Counted from the first letter of the stretch, positions 35,766-48,960 are shown. The stretch: DNA of 64,000 nt from Monosporascus cannonballus (GCA_004154925.1 QJNS01000044.1:248001-312000), one strand, 5' to 3'. Program-made: numbers and translations. The notes: generated by a model not told the origin, from the letters alone.

Positions 35766-36738
35766 TTTCTTTTTATATTAATTCATCGTTTTTTCGAAAT
35801 ACAAATTCAATTACTTTATAGTTACCGCTTTATTATGCATATTTCGATCATAGTTTATTTTATGATAATTATAACACTCAATTTCGTTGCTATATTTAAA
35901 TTAAGCCCTTTCGCATTTTTTATATTTATATATTATAATATATAATATAAAAAATATATTGTACTTTTTTTTGTAATTTACTGATTATCCTTCATAGCTT
36001 AAAATATATTATATTTGTATTAACACTTTCGCATAATTTATAATTCATTTTAATAATTTAAATAATATATTGATTTACACGTTCAAATTTGGAAAGTATA
36101 ATACTTTTACTTTTAAATTTATTTCTAAATGGTAATAAACTTTATCCGTTATTTTATTGCTTTTATAATGGGTTTATATTATTTTGATTATACGCCTTTG
36201 GAAAATAATAGTATATTTCGATATAACTCTTTTCCGTTATAGTTGTAAAATTTGTTATCACGCTATTTACTTTTCAGAACGTCTTTCGAAATTAACTTTT
36301 CTTATTTTCCAAGGTTATATAATTAGAAAGAAAGCCTAAAAATATCTTGTTTAATCGGTTTTAATGTTGTCTATGAGAAATAATCCCCTATTATTAATTC
36401 AAATTAATTTTAAATATTTTCCTGTAAAAGGTATTATGATTTATATCTTATTTACTAATCGGTTCAAGTTTTAAATATTAAAATAAATTCATATTTCAAC
36501 AAGAAAGTTTCACACAATTTTTTACTTTATAAATTTAAAGCGTTTTAACTTTATAATTTAACATGCTAATAGGAATCAGTATAATTTCTAATAAAGTTGT
36601 AAATATTAAATTTAATTTTTGATTTCATTTAATTTATCTTAAAGTTAAATAATAATGACAATTAAATACTATCTGGAATTTTAATTAACAAAACATTATT
36701 TAAACTTCAACCGTACAATGAAACAAAAGTTTAAAATA

Positions 36739-37069
36739 TATAATTATTAAATTTGAATTATATTCATTTTCATATATAAAGATATTTTTCAGCTACTAAG
36801 AATATAATACTTTAATTATATTCCGTAATAGTAAACCTATTTCAAATAACGATGTAATATTTTAAACTTTAAATAATATATATGTATAATCTTTTCAATT
36901 AATTTAATTTTTATAGAATCTTAAAATTTATATAAATTTAATTTTGTTCAATGCAAGTAATTTGGTTTAGATTAACTTAGATTTTAAATATAGAAAAGAC
37001 GTAAATTACTTAACCTATTTGTATAAATCTGACCATTTTTTATAAACGGCTCTGGCTCGGGTCACAGTA
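36739..37069 (-). repeat. 5' LTR of the outer family A element
   Basis: This LTR shares with 3597-3869 the family A core (cf. 36815-36860) and the private right half ending at cacagta. It is 331 bp. The following pentamer tttat (37070-37074) pairs with tctat (3592-3596). The left boundary is uncertain by a few bases because the start is decayed. Confidence 0.72.
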
Positions 37070-39779
37070 TTTATAATATGTATTTAAAGATGGGCCGTTA
37101 ATTCCTCAGGTTATTAAATTTTTAGAAAAAAAAGCTATTAAAATCTAATAGATTACGGCCATCCGGAATGGTTGTAATAAGAACAGCTAAAAATACCAAG
37201 TTGGTTACAGTTACAAAAAAAGTATTATTTTACTGATAATAAGCCAATAAGCTGAATAACTAATTTATTAGTAATAAACCAGCAAAGTAGCTCGTAAACC
37301 TATTAATAATACCTTAATAAATTAATATAAATATACATATCGGTTAAATTTGTAATTAAATAATATTAGGTTCTAATAGAATGAAGGTTCTCAATATGTG
37401 CGCAATATTATAAATCGCAATTAAACTATATTGTGATGTAAGCTTTTTAAATATTATTATTAATATAAATTGAAATAATTAAAATAAGATATTCATATAA
37501 TGAATTTCACGATATCTGTTAAAACTTTATATTATATAATATTATTAAATTATTCTATTGAATTTAATATTTAAAATAAGCATACTCTGTTAAATTTAAA
37601 GAAATAATAAAAGTTTCATAAACTTGATATTCAAATTTACGATATCTATAAAACTACTTTAATATCAATTAATATTTTCAAATATAAAATTACGAAATTT
37701 CAACTTTAGAATAAAAAGAGTATTTGAAATTTTTTATATAAATACAAACATATTTTAACTTACAAGGGTTAAACGAAATATTAAATGGAAAATTTGCCGT
37801 TATAAGGTTTTTAAAACAGAATAATTAAATTAATTTAAACCTATTATTAGAATGTACTTTAATAAATGCCAAGCCGACTGCGAAAAAATATTTTAAAACA
37901 GCCTTTTCATTTATAATAATGTAAGCAATTCGGATAACATTATTATATTATTAACCGAATTATAAATATATAATAAATATATGTATTTTCAAAATAAAGA
38001 GTTATATATAAAGGCTTTGTAGTTATTATATAACCAAGCGATAATAAAAACATTAATTCAATTAATATATTTTATAAACCTTACCAAATATTGTAAAAAC
38101 GGAATGAATAACTCATTGCGTTTCTCTATATTAACTAAATATATTTCGAAATTTATTAAACTGAATAATAAATAATATGAATACAATGTATAAAGTATTA
38201 TATAAAATAAAAACATTGTACATCAATTATAGGAAATAGGAGAATACATTCATGGTTTTAAATAATATAATATTGAAACCTCTAGAATTCGAAATGAAAT
38301 AGCAAAAAAAAAGTTAAATTAAATGTGTTAATTATAGTAAGATAAAATGTTACAGACCGGTTTACTACAAATCTAAACTATAAAAAATTAAACCCATATT
38401 CCGAAAAGATTTATCATTAAATTGATTAAAAAACCTTTTACTAAAATGAAATAGAATATAAATCAAATTTACCTATAATTTGAACATACGTTATTCCGAG
38501 ATAAGATTTAATATAAAATTGAAAAGTTACAATTTTAATTTCAAAGAACGTAAAAAATAGTAAGATATTTTAAAAGAATAATTTTTAAAAAGAACATGAA
38601 AAATAAACGAAAGACATTTATCTTGGAATTTCTATTCGATATATTTAAATATCTATCATTTTTATAGTAAATAATAATATTATTTTTAAACCCAGTAAAA
38701 GAATAAATTTTATACGACATAATATATATGCATTAATAAAAATCTATTGTTTTAAATAAAATAAAAACGTCGATGAATAATAAAAGCGATAAATATTAAA
38801 ACCGATGTATTTTATTCGTTACATGACAAAATCGGATTAAGATATAAGATTCTTTATAATATTAACTTGAATCCCGAAGTTTTAAAAACACTTTTAAGAA
38901 ATATAAATTATATATTTACAAAACGGAATAAAATTAAATTTAATCAACGGTACAAAGTATAATTAAAAATTATAATTTAAATATATGTTTGATTGTTATG
39001 TAGAGCTCAGTCAAATTATAGAAAAGTATTGAAAACAACGTATATTTTTATTTAAAATTTGTAAAAGCCCGATAAGGGCTTAATACTGTGACACATAGTA
39101 GAATATATATAAGTATTCATAATTTAATTCATGAAGAATTGCAGATAATAATTCGAACACTATATGGGTTAATAAAACTTCTACATATGATAGTTTAATA
39201 CGTGATATATAAAAATGCAAATACTACTTAATATAGTCAAGAGAAAATCTAAAATATATTTATAAAAACAACTCAAAATAATAGAACTTAAAGGGTTTAA
39301 TATCCGTTTTTTACAGATGTTTTAAATATAATATTAAAAGCTTTTAACAACATTAAACTTTTCATTATAGAAATCGGAAAATCTTAGAGTATTATTTTAA
39401 AAATTTACACAATATAAAGCAAAATAATATTAAATTATGATAAATATAAAATTGAAATTGCTAGTTACTATGATAAAGAATAAGTAAAAGCGTACTTATT
39501 TCGCAATAATTATTTAGAAACAAGGTTAATTAATACTTTCGTATATTATATTATATTATATAAAATCTATAATATAATTGTTTAAAGCCGAATAAATATA
39601 TTGGTATACAAGGTATATTTAAGTTTAAAATAAATTTGCTCAATCGTAGAAAATATATAAAAATTGATATATAATATAATTTTTACGATATATATTATAT
39701 TTAATATTTCCGAATACGAAAATTCATTCATAGATTTTACGCTTAGGATAAATTATTTCTGAATTTCATAATATCTTAA
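37070..39779. other. Decayed AT-rich DNA, no assignable gene
   Basis: About 2.7 kb right of the nest shows extreme TA richness and stops in all frames. A piece at 39150-39180 can be read on the plus strand as R-T-L-Y-G-L-I-K, similar to the A-L-Y-G-L-K-Q box of Ty1/copia reverse transcriptase, but nothing around it confirms this. Most probably it is old transposon sequence. Confidence 0.5.
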
Positions 39780-40299
39780 TTTAAAACCAACCAATGCGTA
39801 ATTGCCGATAAATTTCGACTATGATAAATCTTATACCTGGTAGTTTTACGGCTTGGCCATGTCGAAAGATTAAGCTTTATGTGATACACCTTGTACCTCA
39901 GGTAGTTTTGGCCTTTGCTGGCTTATTTTTATTTTTAATATATTTTTGTGTATTACGCCAAGGCATTAAAATTAACCAACTTAATAACCTATTGCTGTAT
40001 CGAACCAGAGAGGTCTAAACTGAAATTATGCAAAATCGTTTTTATTTGGCATTTTTCTTAATAAAATAACCTATTTTTTTTTATGTAACTAATATAAATC
40101 GATTAATTTTAAATTAGTATATATATGCTAAATATAAATTAATACGCCTATAAAACTGTTTCCGAATTCTTTTAATGATAATTAAGGCTAATATAGCTAA
40201 TTTGAAATTCGGCAAATTATTAATCGCAACGTTTTTATAGATGCGACAATGCAAATACCGCGTGTATCATTTTGCCATAAGCCGTCCAAGAGTAATTCA

Positions 40300-40745
40300 G
40301 TATGAAAAAGCCCGTCTAACTATATTTTTGCCCCAACAGGCTATTATTATTACGTCGTAACTATAAAAAGGTTAAGAGTAATTATATCCGAAATATTTTT
40401 ATAATTATGACATAATTAATTTAAACCCAATACGTTAAATACTTTATATCTACGTTATATATAAGTTATTTTATATAAAGGTTTTTCGAATTTTCTAAAT
40501 AAACGTTAAAATTAATACAGTTAAATGTAAATTTGGAAAATAGAAGACAGTAACGCCTTTATAACTGTAATAATATAACTACTGGTAGCATTATCATATA
40601 TGAGTCTTTCCTAATATACTTTGTATGAAAAATACCGGTTTACCAATTTTCTTAGCCGTACGAGCTGTTATTTTTACGTTGCGGCAATAAAAAGATTCAG
40701 GTTAACCAAATCCGGAACGCCCTTATACCTATAACGCAATAACTA
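40300..40745. repeat. Diverged direct duplication
   Basis: Two segments starting GTATGAAAAA (about 40310 and 40623) stay alignable for roughly 95-130 bp with almost no net indel. They have moderate identity and lie about 310 bp apart. The regular spacing without indels would fit repeated coding units, but no protein family is recognisable. Confidence 0.45.
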
Positions 40746-41087
40746 TAATCTATACGGGCAAAAGTATAGTTGGAGAGGCTTTTCCCATATTAAATTACTT
40801 TTACAAAGCCTCTAGCTAAATGTTATATATAATAATTAGGCTATCGCAGCTCTAAGGGTACCCGGATTAGAAATAGTCCTAATTAAAAATTTTTGCCCTT
40901 TTTTAATATTTTACCCAAATTAGCCAAGATGTAAAAAATTGATATGCCGTTAAGAACAAGTTTTAAAATTTTATATAAATATAATTTTTTTTGAATTTAT
41001 ATTTATTGTTATTTTACTTATAAATTTTAAAAGAAAATTTGAAAGGTTTTGTATAGGACGATATTAATTAAGGCTAAAAGATGACAA

Positions 41088-41232
41088 CTTGGTATCAGGT
41101 CTTATTTTGAAGATTTTGTTATTTTTATAAATCTTTTACAAATTAGATTAACATAGTACTAAAAGTGACTTGGCTACAGCTGCGCCCACGGCGCAGCCAC
41201 AATCTTTAAAATAGGGCCTGATTCTAACAAGG
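41088..41232. repeat. MITE-like inverted repeat with a GC-rich hairpin
   Basis: The left arm 41088-41115 and right arm 41201-41232 are inverted copies over about 26 matched positions (cttggtatcagg... against ...cctgattctaacaagg). Between them lies a perfect hairpin, GCTGCGCC-cac-GGCGCAGC, at 41179-41197. No clear target duplication was found. It could be a small non-autonomous DNA element or part of one. Confidence 0.5.
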
Positions 41233-41802
41233 CAATAAATCTTGAGGATAAACCTCAAAGATAAACCTTCAGGCTAAAGCGTAAGTAAACCTTAAGAGGA
41301 AACCTTAAATGCGTATAAAGGCTCTACGAACTTTCCACAGTTTTATAAAGCGATCTTTTTACAATTTTCAAGTTATAATTAATTAAAACAAGATATCGCG
41401 AAATTCGAAATATGCGATACCGGTGATGTGTAACTGTAAGATTTCTGTTGAAACTATTTTATTTTCAACACTTTATTAGTATAAAGTTAGCGAAAAAACA
41501 AAAATTACAGATATTATCGATAAAAATAATCCGTTCCAAATATATTAATATAAGGTTTTAAATTTTAAACACAATGAAATAAACGCTATTTTATATTTCA
41601 TTAACAAATTAAAAATAGCGATAAATACAACTAAATAAATATAATATCTATTTTAGTGATTTAAAATATAAAATATACAAAAACCGAATTATAAAAAAGC
41701 ATAACGTATCATTATTATAGTTAAATCGACATTTAAATATTTAAATATCGATTTACAATAGGAATGTGAAAAATTAACATATTTTTTACGATATTAAAGT
41801 TT

Positions 41803-41808
41803 TATTAC

Positions 41809-41876
<68 letters not shown>

Positions 41877-41918
41877 TTATTATTATTATTATTTTTATTA
41901 TTATTATTATTATTATTA
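41803..41918. repeat. (TTA)n microsatellite
   Basis: About 116 bp of nearly uninterrupted TTA/ATT trinucleotide repeat, broken by a few single-base changes (for example at 41876 and 41893). Confidence 0.95.
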
Positions 41919-44900
41919 AACTGCCATTATTATTAATGAATTTTAAAAAGCTATTTAAAAAAATTCCTTTATTTTTAACGTTGACGAAAAGGTATCACGC
42001 TTCCTTAAAAAAGTCTTCAAAAAGTTCATTGAACAAAGAAATGTAAGTTTCAAATTTATTAGCAAAATATCTATATTTCTTATATTTTAAAAAAATTTAA
42101 AATTACGATTTCTATTTAGATTTGCCTAATTAAACTATATTAAATTCAATAAATAAATATTGTGCATTTTAAGGCCCGAAATTCCAATTTAAATTTACGA
42201 GATGGAATAATTCATAATATTTATATTTAAAATAACATATACTATTTTAATAATTTAAAAAATGTTTTAATATCGAATAACTATCCAAATACAATATATA
42301 TCGTTTCAAAATTAAATTCAATGGATAAAATGCTTTTGAAAATTAAAAACATATATCTCTAAGATTAAAGAATTAAATAATATAAAATAATCCTTACTTA
42401 TATAAAGTACGAAATATTTAAAACATTTTTTTATTTTAAAATACATCAAAATAGACTTTTAAGAAAGCAGTTTTCTTTTAGAAATATCAATTGTCAATTA
42501 TTATTAAAAAGAAGAAATATATTTTTTAAATTTCTTAAATATCCTGAAATATTGGTCAAAGGCTTTTATAAAATAAATATATTTTTAATTTAATTTGTTA
42601 CGAAGATTTCAATAAACGATCATCACTAATTAACACGTAATAAGAAATTAATGTCAAATTTATTAATGTATTGATATTAATTATATTTATTTAATGCATT
42701 TTTAAAAACTAAAAACAAATATTTCCAAACCTGTATTAAATATAACAATAATATAATAAAATAATCATAGTGAATTAAAGTTTCTCTAATCCGTTCTTAT
42801 AAATTTAAAGTTTAATTAATTTTATAAAATAACCGTTACATAATTCATATTTAAATAAATACATATTTTATATTTTCAAGTATAATTGAACATTTAAAAA
42901 ATTATTAATTATAATATGTGAAGACCTGTGTTTCCAATTTATAATTATTGATTAAAAACATTTTAAAATCATCTTTTATCATAATATTAAAACGGTATAA
43001 TTGAATTAAGAAAACAATAATTAAACTTATTTATATTAGTTTGATAATATTTTAAAAAGAAATTAATAGTTATATTAAAGTATAGTAATATACATTGTAC
43101 TGCATAATTCGTATTAAACATTAAAGAAATTAATAATATTATATTAAATAGTATTTAATGAAATGAATTCTAAAAGCTTAAAATATAAGTATAACTATTT
43201 AATATAATTTCTATATATAAATGAATGTAGTATAAAAGATTTCACAGCCGTCAAATATTCAATTAGTACTAACATATTTATTTTATTATAAAATTAAAAT
43301 TCATAATTTTAGGAATCATAATAGTATTAAGGTTTTTATAATACAGTTAAAATATCAATATATAAATAATGAACAAAATGAGAATTATTATTAATATGAA
43401 CATAATTTTAAAATTCGATTCATTTGAACTTTTAATAATAAAAGTTTATTATTTTAATACTTTCGTAATCGTTAAACGATTTTGCAAATTGTTTATTTCT
43501 TTGTTATTTCAAACTCTCTGTAATATAAATAGATTATTAGATAAACTTATGTTCGATAAATTAAGCATATGTATTTTAATATTCTAATAATATTTTAATC
43601 AATAAAGTGATTTGAATTATAAATTATGAAGTACACTTACATTAAAAGTAAATATCTCTATAAAACATATAAATTTAATATTAATGATTTTATGTAATAT
43701 TGGATTAATTATAAATACAACTATTAAATAAAAATCGAATATATTATATATTTATTTTATAATAATAATTACTAATATCATACTAAACCATGTTAATGTT
43801 ATATTGCATATATCTAAAAATATATATAATAAATCAGTTAATATTAAGATAAATTTAATATATATATTACCAAAATATTAATTATGATTAATTCAATCTA
43901 AAAATTTAAATCTCGAGACAACAATATTCTCCTTTATTATATTAATGTTTAAACGAAGGTATTTAATAAACATTTAATTTTAAATATATAGGTGTATATA
44001 AAAATGTTAGAAAAATCGTAATAAATAATTATTAAGTTTGATTTGTATTGAAAACTTTCCGAAACCTTTATAAATATTTCATTTGTATTATAAAAGTTTT
44101 CTTAATAATAATAATAGCAAGAATTACGTTTTAATTAACATTTTATTAAACAGTATTTGCGAATTAACAAAGTTTTAATCTATAAGATTTATATTTTTAA
44201 AAGCTTGAAACCTTATTTCTCTTTTCATTTCGTAACGCATGAAGTTGTTAAGTTTATATTTAAATTGAAAACTATGATTAATAAATTTAATATTTTATAT
44301 CTAATAGTATTATCGCTAACGACAAATAGGAAATGACCGAATAAAAAGTATAATAGAACTTTTGGAGTTATTGATTATTTTTCCCTTTATTAGCGAATAT
44401 CGAGAATATAATAATTAATTATCAAATTAAGGTCGTTTATTTTAGTACATAACAGATTATATAGTACATACTTTTTATAACTCGCAACCTTTTTTATTAT
44501 TTAGTAAATGCCCTTTTTAAGAAGTAAAAGCAAATACGGCCTAATTTCCATATTTTTACCTTGATTAAATGAGCTAAATTGAAACGTTACTTGGTTTTGG
44601 AAAAGCAATATTTAAAAATATAAGCCAATATAGGTAAAAAAGATTAACTAGAAAAAAGAAAAATCGTATTATTATATAATTAATTACGGAGGTTACAAAC
44701 GATCATAATAGAAATAATTAAGAGAATTAAATAAATTCCAATTATGTAAAGAATTATAAATATATTAATAATGATTGAATAGGCCGGTTTGAGAATATAT
44801 ATTTATTAAATTAATAATTAAATAAAATAAACATGTAATATAATATTTTTTTAAAAATAATGTAAGTATTATGAAACGTAATTGAGTTATTTTATTGGTT

Positions 44901-45166
44901 GCATTTTTATAATATTTCTATATTACAGCTACATTATAGTGTTACGCTAGGGGCAAAAGATTAGCGAAATAATTGTAATGATAACAATTATCGTAGTACT
45001 TAGAGTAATATGTATTCTGAAATCTGTTCGATACTCACTTACCGTAACACGTTATTTACTTTTTAATAATTGAATTCCTAAATTAGTGGGATTTTTTTTG
45101 TAACCGGTGATATAATTGCTTAAGTCTTAGGCTAGCTTCGTATTACCTTATATGCATTAAGAAAAA
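41919..45166. other. Decayed AT-rich DNA, no assignable gene
   Basis: This is extreme AT-rich sequence with stops in all frames. The open stretch at 43369-43587 is composed almost only of AT-rich codons (I, N, L, F, K) and shows no domain, so I do not call it. No LTR or inverted repeat of a recognised family was found. Confidence 0.5.
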
Positions 45167-45582
45167 TGTAATGAACCTGTCATACATCCACCTGGAGGTA
45201 TGAGCAGTATCCGAAAAGGGTCTTGATTTGCAGGTAATAATAGAGCGAGAAATGATGCAAGGGTCTCGTTCGTTAAAACAGTTTGCGGACTTTTTCCTTA
45301 ATTAAAAAACGTTATCTTTGATTAAAGGCTTAGATTAATACCTAATGCACGAAAACTAAATAGGTGTTATTTATATAAGAAACCCGTTTTGTTATATATA
45401 GCCTAATTCTTAAAGTGTGTATGTTGTAGATCTATATAATCTATGTAATCTGGTCTAGATTATTTAAATTACCTAGATCACTTAAAAGGGCCAAAAGCCT
45501 TTGGCCGGAATTTAGCCGTTACGCACCCGCGCTAGGCTTTAAAGAGAGTTTTCTTAAGACGAAAACCCTTATTCTCGTCACA
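45167..45582 (+). repeat. Solo LTR-like repeat, family X, copy 2
   Basis: This repeat of about 416 bp begins TGTAATGAACC and ends TCGTCACA, the inverted partner of 2890-3291. The flanks aaaaa (45162-45166) and gaaaa (45583-45587) match at four of five positions. The first 70 bp (45178-45245) are the most conserved. No internal region is attached. Confidence 0.6.
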
Positions 45583-47829
45583 GAAAACCTTATAAGTAAC
45601 GGCCAGCTTAGGAATTATATTTAGGTTTAATATACGTCACTTATTATTATATGATTATTATGTTACGGCCATATTATATTATTATATTAAGAACCGAACG
45701 TTAATCAAATAATCGAAATTATAATCATGATTTTATTACTTATAATTGTTTATATATTGGAGTTTATTGGATATTTTTAAATCGTAAGTTTTGTTAATAT
45801 AAATCCATATAAATAAAGGTTAATGAATAATTAAATTTTTAACGTTATTAACCTTGATTATAATTATAAAATTTAATATTAAACTAATAGTATTATAATA
45901 TTAAAAATACTATTATAATAAATTTAATATGTACTTGATAATTAAATTTTAAAATAGGATTTATAATTAGAATTGAAATAGTAATATATATGAAATAATA
46001 TATAAATTCGTAAAATAATAAACATTAATAATTTTTTAATTTCTTATATAAATAATGAAATATTAATATATGTTTTGTAAATAAAACGGATATTAATGTC
46101 TATATAATTTTAATATTTTAAATAATCTTTTACATGTTTATACTAATAAAGGACTTTTTGAATTATTATTTAAAATATTTCATATTATATTTATAAATAA
46201 AAAAAAATATTAATTTCTCTACAACATCCATGAACAAGATTGTAATTTCTCAAAGATTTAATTTAAATTTAAACATTAAATCTATATAAACAAGTACGTT
46301 TTAATTAATATGGCGTTAAAAATATTTTATACATAATTATTAATAGGTTTCGATTTTATTACATTTTGTATCAATTGTAAAACTATTTTAATATTAAAAT
46401 ATTTATTAAATTAAATTTATAAAAACTTATTTTAATTGAAATATTGTATAATATTAAATAAAAAAAAGCAATTTTATTTTGAAAAATCAAAATCCATCAA
46501 AATAATAAACTTGCATTAAAAATTAATATTCTTTAAGTTAAAAACAAACTTTTCTATATTACATTTAAATTTACATTTTTTCAAACACTACTTATTGTGT
46601 ACAGTATAATTATCAAAATATATTTAATGGGCTGAAATAAATTTATATTATATAATTTATTTTTCCGATTTACCCTTGGCCAAATTTATTATTACTAAAT
46701 TTTGTTTTTAATTCACTCTTTTTGTAAAAACCATTTTATACTCTTAATTGAAGAACAATATATATCTTTACATTTAAATGCATGTTATTTATGAACCAAG
46801 TATTTATATTAAATATGACATTTTAAAATATGTATAATTATTTATAAAAACTTTTCTTTTCACGTTTGAAAGCAATACTTTTCCATCAGATTAAAAATAT
46901 AAATATTTATAATATAACATAATATATAAAACAAATACTATATATCGTAATTTCGAATATAATATTTCATTTATAAGTTTGAAAATAAAACCATTATAAT
47001 TTTTGTTTTATAATGTTTTAATTTAAGATTTAAAATAATATTAATATGTTTCTTAATGTGTTCAAAGAGTTTTGATAAATTATTTTTAATACTTTTACGT
47101 TATTCTTAAAGTTATGACATAATTTTATATTTCAATTAAGTTTTTGCATTTTCTTTAAATTAATTACAAAATAAGTATATATATTTTATATATTGAATAT
47201 GTTTTATTATGTAAAGAAATATTCATTATTGGATTTAAATTTCGCAATAATGAAAATCTATTCAAAATAAATCAAACTATTATGAATTATGGTTAAAGCT
47301 AACGTTAATAACAGTACATAAATTAATATATTTTAAATTCCATTATATATTCAATGTTTTTACCATTAATGGTTTTCTAACTTGGTTAAATAAAATATAT
47401 TTTTTAAACATTTTAATATAATTGAAATAATACGTAATAGTAACAACTCATAAGGCAAAGTTTAAAATATTATTTAATTACTTAATTTATTTATTTAAAC
47501 CTTAGGTTTAAAAAATATGGTTTAAAAAAATATAACATTTTAGTGATATTTATTAATAAAATATGAAGAATAAAATTTCTTATATTGAAGAATAAAAGCT
47601 TTACAAAATTGTTAATAAATATAAAAAATTGGGATAATATTTTTATTTTATATTATCTGTAAATTGAAATATTATATAATTAAATTTATAATAATTTTAA
47701 TTATATATATCACTTGTTATATTATTTTAAAATAATAATAACTAACGTGCTAAATATATTTGCGAAATAAATAAGCTGACTAAATACTTTTTTTAATAAT
47801 TTTATTACTTAATTTCAATTATTTATTTT
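45583..47829. other. AT-rich DNA, nothing recognised
   Basis: About 2.2 kb of extremely AT-rich sequence without open frames of note and without matches to the LTRs or transposons in this window. It ends at atttt (47825-47829), the target site of the family C element. Confidence 0.5.
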
Positions 47830-48017
47830 TGTAAAAGGCTTCATCTAAGCGGTCTGCAATCGGTTGCCAATACGAGTTTATTTTCTAGCTAAAGAGAAAA
47901 AGAAGGGAAGACGAAAATACAGTTATGTGTGTTCGCATATAAGGCGCTGCGCTAGTGCTGTTTGGTACCGGCGTTTATCCGGTGCTCCATAATAGGGCTC
48001 CATACAACCTTATTACA
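47830..48017 (-). repeat. 3' LTR of the family C chromovirus
   Basis: This 188-bp LTR begins TGTAAAAGGC on the plus strand and ends TTATTACA. It contains a short GC-rich palindrome, ACCGG...CCGGT, near 47967-47983. It has more G+C than the internal region. Confidence 0.92.
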
Positions 48018-48779
48018 TTACTTTTTACTTTTTCTAAAACGGCTTAGTTTATCGCAGGATTAATAATCCCGTTAATCCTTAGCTTTTAATTGGTCCGAAA
48101 TTCAGAATTTTGTTAATTTCCGAAATAAGTTTACGCCTTTCGTTCTTGGCTTATACGCTGCTTTTATATAAGTTAGGCTGCTTGTTCTGCCGGTCCTTCC
48201 GCGCCGCGTAATAAAGAACGTATTAAACATGAAAATAACAAATCTCGTTATGTAAGTTTTTTTTTGCGATACTTTTGCGCCCTTCCGGTACCGTTTATTA
48301 ATTTATGTTATAGGCTAAATTAATAGCGGTTAATAATTGTATTATTAGTACTTTCGAAAATCTCGTAATCGTAACTTAGGCGGCTAAGGAAAAGGTTCCG
48401 GCTTTACAGGAATCAGATATAAATAAAGCCGAATAATCCCGCGCCTTAAATATATAATTCCTGCGTAACGTTTACGTTATAAATTCGTAAAATAAATCAT
48501 TAAATTTGTAAATTTTTAAAAGTAATCAAATAATTTCGTAACCGGCATACCATTTCTGTAATTCCTTATTTTTTTCCTAATGTACTTTGTTCGTAAATAA
48601 CGGAAACGTTATTTTAACGCTTTTTTATAAATTATATAAAATTATTTTTAAACGGCTTTCCCAAGTTTTTTGTCCTGTTTACCTATGGCCCGGCCGGTAT
48701 TTTTAAATTAGATTTTTATCCGTCCGCTTTCGGATGGTACGCTGGATTTGGGGTCTGTTATTAATGGGTATATTGCCAT

Positions 48780-48960
48780 ATCCTTTTTCGAATTGTTATA
48801 AAGCCGCCGTATTTACGAATTTCTCAAATAGTTTCTAAATTAATTTTGCGTAACTTAACCATTTTACCTAGATTTGGCGTTTAAATCTTTTTTTTATTTT
48901 TTAATGCGGATCTAAAACAATATTTTCCATTTTAAATTCCGGATCGTTATTCTTTTTAAA
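48780..48960 (-). pseudogene. Chromodomain of the family C polyprotein
   Basis: On the minus strand a chromodomain reads R-F-K-R-Q-I-x-V-K-W-L-S-Y-A-K-L-I, then E-K-F-V-N-T-A-A-L-x-Q-F-E-K, with V-K-W intact and the T-W-E-P block degraded to L-I-x-K. It lies downstream of integrase, the usual place in chromoviruses. The 0.76 kb between it and the 3' LTR (48018-48780) holds a C-terminal extension or untranslated region of unknown role. Confidence 0.75.

Larger units (their letters stand above)
32277..36738 (-). pseudogene. gag-pol: Outer element internal region, 5' part (integrase start back to gag)
   Basis: This continues the outer family A element after the insertion cluster and reaches its 5' LTR at 36739. 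The beginning (32277 onward) joins to 25854 in an alignment with 7729 onward. No catalytic motif can be read with confidence. Stops occur in all frames every few codons and indels are common, as expected for the oldest copy. The TRIM-like element at 35293-35765 interrupts it. Confidence 0.65.
3597..37069 (-). mobile_element. Outer, oldest family A chromovirus, split by four insertions
   Basis: This is a minus-strand gypsy element whose 3' LTR (3597-3869) and 5' LTR (36739-37069) share a private LTR variant. The flanks tctat (3592-3596) and tttat (37070-37074) differ by one C/T, consistent with a mutated 5-bp target duplication. Removing the insertions at 5511-17068, 17085-25824, 25855-32271 and 35293-35765, each with one duplicated flank, leaves about 6.3 kb, close to the 6.4-6.9 kb of other family A copies. 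The rejoined flanks at the insertion cluster align continuously with 7683-7735 and with the reverse complement of about 21733-21790. It is the most decayed copy. Confidence 0.85.
39780..41460. other. Less-mutated unassigned island
   Basis: Base composition here is visibly less TA-saturated than on either side, as expected of sequence that was not repeated when RIP acted. It contains an open stretch of 65 codons at 39821-40018 (plus) with a hydrophobic middle (V-V-L-A-F-A-G-L-F-L-F-L-I-Y-F), which I do not recognise. It also holds two diverged direct copies of about 95-130 bp at 40300-40420 and 40620-40745, and an inverted repeat at 41088-41232. It may be the remnant of a host gene or of a low-copy element; no function can be given. 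Confidence 0.45.

Noticed and set aside
41803..41918. CRISPR-like or minisatellite array
   Set aside because: It is a plain TTA trinucleotide microsatellite without spacers.
43369..43587. 72-codon open stretch on the plus strand
   Set aside because: The composition is only that of the local AT-rich DNA; there is no domain and no related copy.
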